From Zygaena filipendulae (Eukaryota > Arthropoda > Insecta > Lepidoptera > Zygaenidae): a stretch of 64,000 nt of DNA. Below are positions 54,786-64,000 of the stretch, piece by piece; the first letter of the stretch is position 1; each line of letters begins with the position of its first letter. Made by a program: the position numbers and the translations under genes. Under the pieces are notes generated by a model, which was not told the DNA's origin, did not search any database, and saw nothing but the letters and a program-made list of their open reading frames with translations. The stretch is from NCBI GenBank assembly GCA_907165275.2, contig OU015659.1, forward strand, positions 4,444,501 to 4,508,500, written 5' to 3'.

Positions 54786-56730
54786 TGTTTACCAACCGAA
54801 TCACCTTGAAGGACCAGCTACGAGTGAGACTACACAAATACGGTGATGGAGGTCTGTAGAATACGATTATACTAAGCAGTTATTTATGGCGCTTACAAAT
54901 AGAAGTTTCAATTTCATTCAATAAAGTTTATCACATTGTTAGTTTTACACATTGCAGTATGTTGAATTCCAGGTTACTGATTTTGGTAATATTCGTAATC
55001 GAAGTCCTATTAAAACCGAAATATTTTTTAAAATACATATAATTTAATGTAAAAGAATTGATTTTTTATTTTAACGTAGCACATAAGGCTAACGTCGCAC
55101 TAATCAAACACCAAAAAGTCGATCTAAACTCCAAAGATCCGAATCGAATCTTTTTCCTTCGACCATAGATTTCTGTGATAGAAGTCTTTTTCTAACAATA
55201 AAACTAAATAATCACTAAGTATTAATCTTTTAGTAAGTCATGAAATAAAAAATTGTATCTAAATCGAGCGGTTGATGAAACCGAGAAACAAAACACCAGC
55301 AACCACAAAATCATTATGTAATTACAGATTCTGATGCAAATCCTATACCTCTATAGCCTACATCTAAATACATATAGCTAGCTGTGTTGCCTGCGACTTG
55401 CGAGGTTGATTCCGCGACGTTTCTGTTGCGGTCACAAGTCAAACCTAACCACTAGCAAGTGTGGGTGCTTCTAAATACAAAACAGCGGCATCCTCTGTAC
55501 AGTATTATAAAAAATGCCTTTTGCAACGAACGAATTTTACAATTTGCTTGCGACATAAACTGATTGGTTTGGTGGTGAACGGGCTACCCACGTAATATCT
55601 ATTCGTATCTTGTTTAAGGTAGGTATGTGCCTGTGAATGGAAATTCGAGCAACACTAAGATTGCAAAATGATGAAATCTATACAAGTAAAATATTTTCTG
55701 TTTGCAACTCGTATACCATAATATTATGAACAGTGAATATTGTGTTATTGTTGTAAGTCTTTATCAAAATACCACTGTCCATTACATAAGGAAACTGGTA
55801 TTTAAGTTTAAGTAAATCATAAATTAATGTAATGGGGAAAACATCCAAGGAACCACATCCTATGCATTAGTCATCATCACAACTTCGAAATATCATTTAG
55901 CATACCTCTACCCCAACTCTGAGTACTCTACTGAGTTCAGTAATCGGTAATGCACTCTAGTTTGCCTAGTGTTAATTGTACTAAAATAGGTCACTAATTA
56001 TGATAGTTAGGGAAAAGATGGTGGGCAGCGAAACTACTGATTCATTCATCAGCACTTTCACTGTACAATGGAGCTAGAACAATAACACCCACGACGCATA
56101 TTATGTATTTCATCATCAGAAATACATATGGCGAAATCTGGAAATACCAGACAACTTTACCAATCATTAAAAGGAGAACACAATTACGGAAGTCGTGTAG
56201 CGATGTTATTATCCTGTTTTTTAGAAACTTGGTTTTATGATATTTAACGTGTCTTATATTTCATTACGATAAGTATACCTATAAAGGGGGGTATAAAGGG
56301 GGTAAAATTTGTAAGTTTGGATGTAGAGGGGACAGTTATGTATCTAGTATTCGGATAGTTTAGCAGAAAAAAAAAGGAATTAGGAAACCAATTTTGACCT
56401 TGTTTGTAACATAAATGGAGGCACAACAAAAAGTTACTTGACATTGTTAACACCATATATTCAGAAGAAAAATAAACCAACAGTTACGGTTAGGTAACAG
56501 GTAGGTATATTGTGTATCTTCGAAGTTTTCCGTATTAATTTTCACTAAACACAATAGGTTTTAGGAACGGTTACACAATTAGTTATATAATAAAAAATAA
56601 GATTCGGGCATCCTCTCAATGGAACCAACAACGTGTTAACCGTTAATGAATTGACTGAAAACTAGAAAATAGTTTGCTCGAATCGACTTCCGAATCGATG
56701 GTATCATGTTTCATTATAGGTTATAATTTG

Positions 56731-57930
56731 TAACCGACTTCCAAAAAAGGAGGAGGTTATTTCGATTGTACGTATGTTTTTTTTTTATGTATGTTCACCG
56801 ATTGCTCGAAGACGGTTGGACCGATTTAGAAAATTATTTTTTTGTTTGAAAGGGTATACTCCCAATGAGGTCCCATTGCCACCAAATCGGGATCCAATGA
56901 TGGGATTTTGAAAAAATCGAGGAAACTCTTCAAAAATTATAGGCACCTATAGCGATTTGAGTATTTTTTGTAGTAAATCGTCCATTTGCTTTGGAAAGCA
57001 AAATTTGAAGAAGTGGAATTGATGATGAAGACCACAGATGGTCACCGGAACTACTGAATAAAAGGTATTTCACGGGTTCCGATTCGTTAACCTAACTATG
57101 GTTTTTAAACAATTTATGCTCGTCACAATGTATTTGATGAAGTGGAACTGATGGTGATGTACCAGGAGAACTTTTCAACAATTAACGTCAATGCATCGGG
57201 AAAAGCAATATTTTGTAAAAGGTGATGAGCAGTTGACATTAGGCTATTGTAACTTAGATAAGTTACGAACTAACTCACTTAAAAGCGAGAAATAAAGAAA
57301 ATTTTAACAAAAAAGTTAAAACCGACTTCTAAAAACACAAAACTAAAAAGCTAAAAATAACAAAATACCAATTTATTCCAAAAGACAAAAATACATGTAA
57401 TATTATTATTGGTTTGTGCTACCACTGATCGATGTGATGTGATCAAGGTGATGAGCAGTTGACATTAGGCTATTGTGACTCAGAGAAATTACGAATTAAC
57501 CGCCGCACTCAGAGTCGACTTTAAGACTCTGAGTGCGGCGGTAAGTCACTTAAAAGTGAGAAATAAACAAAATTTTAACAAAAAAATTAAAACCAACTTC
57601 CAAAAACACAAAACTAAAAAAGCAAAAATAAAAAGCTGAAAATAACAAAATACCGATTTAATCCAAAAGAAAAAAACACACGTAATATTATTATATGAAG
57701 TCGGTGACAAGTCAAATATGGAGTACCGGGCTAAGTCGACTCCCGCCACGAGCTCGTCCGGAGCAGAACAACCCAATTGGGCAGACACCAGCGGGCTTGA
57801 CACCGAGTTCAAACGATCAGTGGTACCAATAATAATATTATATGTATTATTGTCTTTTCGAATAAATCGGTATTTTGTTATTTTCAGCTTTTTAGTTTTG
57901 TGTTTTTGTCGGTTTAAACTTTTTTGTTAA
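56731..57930 (+). repeat. ACCGACTTCC-family interspersed repeat, copy 3, with internal duplication
   Basis: Left end AACCGACTTCCAAAAAAGG. Only one 255-bp module is present (about 56,830-57,080). The segment GGTGATGAGCAGTTGACATT through the AAAACACAAAACTAAAAA run occurs twice (57,220 and 57,442). A 42-bp foldback has inserted at 57,500. The hairpin centre contains a GC-rich insert (57,718-57,815). Confidence 0.8.
57500..57541. mobile_element. 42-bp foldback with TAA duplication
   Basis: CCGCCGCACTCAGAGTC and its exact complement flank an 8-base loop. TAA lies on each side (57,497-57,499 and 57,542-57,544). The related copy at 35.88 kb lacks this segment. A 3-bp TAA target suggests the PIF/Harbinger group. 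Confidence 0.7.
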
Positions 57931-58739
57931 AATTTTGTTTTTCATTTCTATCAGCCCATGTCTAATTATTTATAATAATACAATATTTGGCGCGTACGCA
58001 GCTCGTAGCAAAAAAATCGATTCGGGTCATTGACACGTAGGTGCGGGCGTAACGCTTGAAAATTCGTAGATAGGTCACCTCCAAACCAATGTTGATTCAT
58101 AACTTTAAGACTTCTTCGATTTCTTTTTTCGACATTATTTCTATTTTAAACATATTATTGTCTATTTTTTTAAATGGGGTATATCAGGTTTTTGGTTAAT
58201 TCATTAACATGTTGTATAAAATTCTTGTCAAACTAGTAGTTACTAAATAATTGTATTAAGTATGTACATTGTACAATGACTGAAAGAAACATTCGCATCA
58301 ACGTGCCAAATCTAGTCCACCGTCCTTTGTGTGCTCACGAACACTCGACGAACTCCTAACTTCCAGAGCCACGGACCGGTTGTGTGACCAAGATTTAACT
58401 TGTGAAAGAACATCTTCGCACAATGCCAAGATCTTTTGCATATATTATGTACTAAATACATACATTCTACTCCAGGAACATATCAGATCGTTTTTACTTT
58501 TTTTACATCACACTTTGCAATTCAAACCGAAAATAGAAAGAGTTATAATAATTATGCTCTATATCCGGCCAAAATAGCGTCATTTGCGCTAATTTCTCAT
58601 AATTTCTTCTTTAAATTAGGTATCTACTACCTACATCGTTGGATCGAGTCTATTTAATTAATTTAGGTAAAAACTTATAAAAGGGTTGGGTTGGCCCATT
58701 TATAAGTTTTATCAGACAATAGCCAGGGACCGACTGGAA

Positions 58740-58938
58740 TAGTAAATGGTTAAGCGTCCGTCATTAGCAAGCATTATGGCCTTGTGTAATGCGTTGCGCT
58801 GTAGTGTCTGTTGTGTTGAGCCGCTCGGCGGAATATGACGGAAACGCGCTTGGTCGAGTGTATTGAACTTGGAGCTCGGCGCTCGGCCCACCTCCGCCCG
58901 GTGCCTGCGGCTGCGGCCTGGCTGTGCATGACATGACA
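58740..58938 (-). other. GC-rich segment, possible 5' exon or promoter
   Basis: On the minus strand all three frames stay open for most of about 170 bases, and GC is far above its surroundings. One frame begins at ATG 58,934 and runs 57 codons. No good GT donor closes it; a weak one (GGAG then GTGGGC) would be in phase with the exon at 52,817. I treat it as a CpG-rich promoter or an unproven first exon. Confidence 0.25.
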
Positions 58939-58939
58939 A

Positions 58940-59226
58940 TCCTTACTATTATAAACGCGAATGTGAGTTTATTTGTTTTGTTTGTTTGTTACGTTTTCAC
59001 GCTTCAACTGCTGTATCGATCAACATAAATCGCAAGTAAGCTATAAGACCGCCATTGTATTTTCCTTTTTTTAAAGTGTTGTATCATTGTTCTTTTATGC
59101 GCAATAAAGAATTAAATAAAATTTTGTATGTACACGTTTTCAGGGGTACAGAGAAGGGCACTTTTATTCCGGAATGCCCGCGCGAAATCCGAAATTAATG
59201 CGAGTGAAACCGCGGAAAACAGCTAG
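58940..59226 (+). mobile_element. Lep1/Helitron-like, split by a short LINE tail
   Basis: Starts TCCTTACTATTATAAACGCG and ends GCGGAAAACAGCTAG (59,223-59,226). About 59,030-59,118 is foreign: GCAATAAAGAATTAAATAAA, the end of a small retroposed fragment. Confidence 0.75.
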
Positions 59227-59793
59227 TTAGTTATCTTATTATACATATATTGTATTATGGGAAATCCGTTACAAAAGTAACTAATGCCTAGAAACTCTAC
59301 TTACAACGCAAGATTGGAACGGTGTTCAATGCACCTAGAGTGTAATAAAAAATCCGTTAAGCGATCAACTCAAAAGCTTGTTTGGATATCTGGCATAATA
59401 ATTAGCCGGTATAAATACTTATTTTGATAAGTTCTGTCTGTAACGCGACGTTGTTTTAAATTATTTTATAACTTAAATTTCATTCCCTATAATTCATAAT
59501 GTATAGTGACTTGTAACAATACATCAAATCTTTTCTCATTTATGTACAATCGCAACGCGAATAGCTTAAAGTGCTTTTGACCGTTGAAGAACTTTATTAC
59601 AATTTCATAATTGAATATGATTAAGCAATTAATAATGCTGTGGTTGCGAGGTCCTTTAGTATCTCTACTTTCTTTATATTATGGTTGCAACTGAAAAGCA
59701 GCATTGTTGGACAAGGGGCCGTATTTTTGAATCGTTCGATTAACTTTCGCACACGGAATAGCGAATTCACATGTGAATGCTCATAATATATTT

Positions 59794-60108
59794 TTCATTA
59801 CTCATACTCGGAAAGTAGGTCTGAAGTTGCCTGAGAAGCGGGTTGAAAGTAACACTTTTCAGCCCTAGGGAGAATCGCTTTCAACTGACAGCTGGATACT
59901 GCAGAAACTCAAGTTTTTTTTTTATGTCATAGGGGGCATACTTACTGGCCAGTAGCACACCTAATGGTTGATTTATATAAAATAAAATTCACTCATTTTT
60001 TTCTTTAGCTAATTCCTATTTTTATTTTGATTTTCCTTGCATTCGTAATGAAAAGCACAGTGTTATCCTCGGGAGAAAGACTTTCACCCTTAGGATAACA
60101 ATGTACTA
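59794..60108. repeat. TTCATTACTCATACTCGG repeat, copy 2
   Basis: Same as 50,717-51,135, but the middle is replaced by a SINE tail (59,917-59,972) and the 73-bp hairpin is absent. Confidence 0.75.
59917..59972 (-). repeat. SINE tail fragment
   Basis: T-run, then ATGTCATAGGGGGCATACTT and GTAGCACACCTAATGG, related to the tail of the 14.1-kb SINE. Confidence 0.65.
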
Positions 60109-60211
60109 TTCTAAACATTCGCATGCGAATCTTGCGATTCCGTGTGTGAAAAGTAATTTGAACGGTTTAAAAATACGGTCCAAACATTGGCATACGAATC
60201 TTTTTTCTTTT

Positions 60212-60302
60212 TTTTCATGTCATAGGGGGCAAACGGGCAAGTGGTACACCTGATGGTAAGTGATTACCGCCGCCCATAGACATCTGCAACACCAGAAGGC
60301 AT
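60212..60302 (-). repeat. SINE 3' fragment
   Basis: CATGTCATAGGGGGCAAACG through GACATCTGCAACACCAGAAG matches the 3' quarter of the 14.1-kb SINE; the tRNA head is absent. Confidence 0.8.
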
Positions 60303-60479
60303 TAAGTTTGCGAAGAGTAATTCGAACGATTCACTTTGCCACACCACGGAGGTCTGGGGTCGTATTTGTGGGATCAAGTAGATCCGTATGTTGTGAAGTG
60401 GATTATTATTATTATTATTCGTATATATGCCAACGTTTGAACCGTATTTTTTAATCGTTGTACCTCCGTGGTGTGGCTT

Positions 60480-62125
60480 AATAACTACTTAATAACAAAT
60501 GTAAGCAAAGAGTAGGTACTCGCTTCTGGTAAATTTTTATATGAACTTCGAAGTTCCCGCGGAATGTTCCATACAAACTTTGCAACCCCTTTTCATTCCC
60601 TTAAGGGCTGATTTTCAAAATTCCTTTCTTATCGGATGCCTACGTCATCCAAAGAACACACCCTCCAAGTTTCAGGTCTCTACGATCAGCGGTTTAGGCT
60701 GTGCGTTGATCCATTTCGTTGATCATTCAGGACAAAGCATTTTATATGTATAAATTTCAACAGATACATAGCTACTTTCGGTGCCGCCTCGCCTGTACGT
60801 CAACAAATTAATGTAGGTATAATGATAGACCTAAGCAAAAGATCAGCATTCACTGACAAATAACTAAAGCGTTTATTAGACTGCAATTTCAGGGCACCAA
60901 TTTAGGATGTTAAATCGGATACGATTTACACACACACACACACGTGGTAAATTTTGGTGATGTTTTTATTTATTTGTTGTGTATCTTTGTTGCACAATTG
61001 TATGTAAATAAGATAACCCGGTATAACTTTTACTTTTTTTCTCGGAAAAACATATGAGTCCGAGCAAGGGGTGCATTGAAAACCAGCGCTGGGTGAACAT
61101 CTGGATTAAGGATGTCCATCCAGCATACGCTGAATGCACTCCTATTGCCAATTGCCAATTTTTTGTTGATTTATTTGGATTTTGTTTGTGAATTGTATGA
61201 GTCAACTTTTAAAGTATTCATTTTTTTACACAAAGTATATTTTAAACATATTATTGGTTTTTTTTTTAAATGGGGTGCGTCAGGTTTTCGGTTAATTCAT
61301 TAGCAGGTTGTATAGGTACACGTTTAGTTTCGATGGCATTGCATGGTTTATTTTTTTTGCGCATTTTTTTTTAAAAGTTACTTCTATCGAGACTTCTGTT
61401 GTTTTTCTAATTGACCAACTTGTATCTGCGTCTATAGATACATTTTTTGTGATTCTGTAATTATTATTTATTACAATGTTATTATACCTATTGTTAACTG
61501 TTATAGAATATATTTAATTTGAGAATTTGACATGCAAATAGATTTTATGATTATAGTGGATAATGTGTTCAGGATTGCTTTTTTGTGTAAATGTAAAATT
61601 ATGGCAATAAAATATTTCATTATTATTTCATTATTATTTAGCATCAGTGAGTGAGTGAGTGAGATAGAGAGCGAGTAGTCACACTACACTAGGTAAATTG
61701 TACCCTAAATCGACTCATCTAGGGTACATTTTAATTTAGTGTGATCACTCGCTCTCTCTCTCACTCACCGATTCTAAATTGGAACCAACTTCGAGACTTC
61801 GATTACACCTTCCGATTTCCTAGATTGGTGTCTGCCAAATTGCAAAGTCTAATAAGCGCTTATATCTCGATACCAAATGAACAATGAAACTTAAGTTTCG
61901 CAGATAAGTTGATAGTTTTATGAGCAGTAGAGGTCAACGACAACAGGATCATCACGAATTCATGGGAGCGAAACCGCGAGGAACGAGGAGTAGAGCAGTG
62001 CGGTTAGTAGTTTATAAAAAAAATAGCCTATAGGGGTCTTCAAGGACAAACAAAACGTATCGCGTTTGTCAACACGCTATGTAGATGCTACGTATGCGTA
62101 TATGTGTTTATACTGTTTATTTATT
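60480..62125. other. Gene-free stretch
   Basis: Holds a repeat phrase at 60,590-60,735 (TTCCCTTAAGGGCTGATTTT), a CA repeat at 60,926-60,944, a 70-bp segment at about 61,240-61,315 shared with 58,150-58,225, and the hairpin at 61,647. No exon supported. Confidence 0.45.
61647..61768. repeat. 122-bp near-palindrome with GTGA/GAGA arms
   Basis: Left arm GTGAGTGAGATAGAGAGCGA, right arm CGCTCTCTCTCTCACTCAC. A nested GTACCCTA..TAGGGTAC stem lies at the centre. Confidence 0.7.
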
Positions 62126-62134
62126 GATAGCACC

Positions 62135-62310
62135 ATTGCGTTGGTCTAGCGATCAAGTGGTACGCAAAGCCGACTGTTACACCAAGTATCGCAGGTTCGA
62201 TTCCCCCGTCACTGTTGGGGATACCTACGATTTGTTTAGCATAGATGTTTAGAATGTACCACGAATAGATAATTTACGGAAAAATATAAAAACAAAATAA
62301 ACAAAATAAG
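62135..62310 (+). mobile_element. tRNA-derived SINE
   Basis: GTTGGTCTAGCGATCAAGTGG (A box) and GCAGGTTCGATTCCCCC (B box) are about 50 bases apart. They are followed by an unrelated body and an A-rich tail (ATATAAAAACAAAATAAAC). A different family from the 14.1-kb SINE. Confidence 0.65.
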
Positions 62311-62381
62311 TGAAAAAAATTTTTATTCACTATTATTGCGTGTAACATTTAAATAAATAAAAGATGAACTAATATGAATAA

Positions 62382-62574
62382 CTAGCTGTTCCCCGCGGTT
62401 TCAACCGCGGTGTTGAATTCCGGTAACAACTTACATTATCTAGCCTATGTTACTCAGGGATAATGTACCTACCATTCTAATGATGAAAGAATTTTAAAAT
62501 GGATCCACTAGTTTTTGAGTTAAATCGTAACAAACAAAATCTAATCTTTCCTCTGTATAATATTAGCATTGATA
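62382..62574 (-). mobile_element. Lep1/Helitron-like element
   Basis: CTAG at 62,382-62,385, hairpin GCGGTTTCAACCGC, and 5' end TATCAATGCTAATATTATAC on the minus strand. The central region is of the CTACTGAACCGA-type subfamily, degenerate. Confidence 0.7.
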
Positions 62575-62637
62575 TAATTATATGTACTTATCAGTTGCCT
62601 GGTTTTACAGAAGCTCTGTGTAGTTCGGAGCCAGGTG

Positions 62638-62660
62638 TCGTAATAATAATAATAATAATT
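62638..62660. repeat. (AAT)n microsatellite
   Basis: About seven AAT units, probably the tail of a small retroposed fragment (GCTGAACATGGTGTACATTA follows). Confidence 0.7.
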
Positions 62661-62978
62661 CATTTATTTGCTGAACATGGTGTACATTAGGATGTTACAT
62701 AAAAATTCGAGGCGTATATAAAGAAACATTATCAAGTAGGTACTCTTACGGCCGTACAAAACTACATAATATTTAATGTTAATTGGAATTTAAGTAAATT
62801 TAAATGAATTAGTTAAATACCATTAACATTAATTTAATGTAGGTCTCTGAGAGCGGCAATTTTGTTTCAAGATCGTTACTTAAAATTAAGTAATCGTTAA
62901 AAAGACTCTGAGTGCGGCCGTTAGTTAATTAACGTCGGGTGACGTCCGGTCATTTGAGAGGCTTGCGTGGGGACACAG

Positions 62979-63223
62979 GTCCAAAACGTAGATAAGCAAT
63001 ATAATGTTAGCTCACAAAATTAAGTCATTGACACAGAACGCTTTTTCGAGAGTTAAGAACGTTTACTAGTTCTGTGTTTACCTACCTTATTACATTGCTT
63101 AAATACCAAAAAATGTTAAATAATATAAAAAAAATTGGCACAAAATGGCGATATAATTTTAAAACACGATTTACTTTAAAAAATTCCGGTGTGGGTTAGC
63201 ACACTATTGCTTATCTATGTCCA
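62979..63223. mobile_element. TGGACRYAGATAAGCAATA-family MITE, copy 3
   Basis: The left end is damaged (GGTCCAAAACGTAGATAAGC) and the right end is intact (TATTGCTTATCTATGTCCA). The interior matches copies 1 and 2, including AAACACGATTTACT. Confidence 0.75.
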
Positions 63224-64000
63224 TTTAATGTGATGTGGCACAGATGCCGGTTTGTTCACGCTGCTAATGTCTGTGGCTAATGTTAATAGCAAGCATAGTC
63301 TGCAGCTGCCGGCGCTATTGCAAGACTCTGCCATTCTATCTCGACTCACAATAAGTTCATAAAACGTAGACGAATGCCGTACACGGCGTACACCTCGCGC
63401 TCAACGAACCACGAACGACCGTTCTGTCCGTATAGGTATTAGGTATATATATTACGAGTTTAACTTCACTTTCATTGGAAACATCGAGGAAACTAAATAA
63501 TGAAATTTAAAATATCTCCTATCATGGCATGGCTATCGATTTATCTCTACAGCCGATTACAGATGAGTCACGGGCCGGACGAGCGCGCCATCGAGTTGCC
63601 TTGCCTTCACCTCGCCATCCGCTCCGGCGGCGTTCGAATTTTATGGCTTACGTTTATCGTGTATGACTAACAAGTAAAATTACTCCTACCTACTCGTAAG
63701 TACCTACTAACTGGATCTCAGAAGCAAACTAGTTGTAAATGCGATACGCACATTCAAATTGCAAGCGGCGGTACTATATTTATTTGCTACTGTACGTACA
63801 CTCTTAATTCAAATTCAAAATTACTTTAACCCCAGAAGAAACAAAAAAAATATTAAATAATGCTCAATATCATCTTTTGTCTCCCATTTTATAAATGTGG
63901 TACATATTGTGTGTGTGTACGTTTTTTGCCGGCTGGATGTATTGGATGGAAATGGAGAATAACATAGCATATTTTTTATTAACGAAATCCTATAAACTCC
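63224..64000. other. No gene recognised
   Basis: A moderately GC-rich patch at 63,360-63,650 has no open frame or splice pattern that I can defend. The rest is AT-rich. Confidence 0.4.

Larger units (their letters stand above)
52820..56730. other. Gene-free stretch with scattered repeats
   Basis: No exon supported. It holds a SINE tail (53,106), an AGGGTTCC repeat (53,290-53,660) and a MITE (54,468). The remainder is unassigned AT-rich DNA. The missing 5' exons of the minus-strand membrane gene could lie here unseen. Confidence 0.4.
59719..60178. mobile_element. Long-TIR element carrying another repeat
   Basis: CCGTATTTTTGAATCGTTCG at left and the complement of CGGTTTAAAAATACGG at right. 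The arms match imperfectly for about 65 bases, including CACACGGAAT. Between them sits the second copy of the repeat at 50.7 kb (59,794-60,108). Confidence 0.65.

Noticed and set aside
62135..62215. Functional tRNA gene
   Set aside because: A and B boxes are present but the cloverleaf and acceptor stem do not close; an A-rich tail indicates a SINE.

Overview
The window looks like nuclear DNA of a moth or butterfly. It has short exons with GT-AG introns, AT-rich intergenic DNA, and a dense load of repeats known from Lepidoptera: Lep1/Helitron-like copies ending in CTAG after a CGCGG/CCGCG hairpin, tRNA-derived SINEs, TA-flanked MITEs and Jockey-type LINEs. It also has a gene resembling the lepidopteran ommochrome-binding protein family. 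All calls come from reading the sequence; no database search was possible.

Layout. 0.5-7.6 kb: a decayed Jockey-type non-LTR retrotransposon, split by a 3.0-kb hAT-like element (perfect 16-bp TIRs, 8-bp target duplication) that itself carries another repeat. 7.6-13.2 kb: gene-free, rolling-circle repeats and relics. 13.5-28.7 kb: two head-to-head ZAD/C2H2 zinc-finger genes (minus 13,526-20,743; plus 21,467-28,667), each reconstructed as eight exons with the same series of intron phases, so almost certainly an inverted duplicate pair sharing one promoter region. 30.3-31.7 kb: a two-exon secreted protein resembling ommochrome-binding protein. 33.1-34.6 kb (minus): an uninterrupted ZC3H10-like CCCH zinc-finger gene with a Gln/Ser/Ala-rich tail. 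36.4 kb: a possible THAP-domain relic. 39.7-42.0 kb: a five-exon gene for an unrecognised protein with two membrane segments. 46.0-52.8 kb (minus): the 3' exons of another small membrane protein with two possible C-termini; its 5' end was not found. 53-64 kb: no convincing gene, mainly nested MITEs, SINE pieces and foldbacks.

The genes do not form a pathway. What unites the window is its repeat biology: head-to-tail rolling-circle copies, MITEs inside MITEs inside a LINE, and at least three unrelated MITE families carrying the CRE-type octamer TGACGTCA. I saw no CRISPR array, rRNA or convincing functional tRNA gene.
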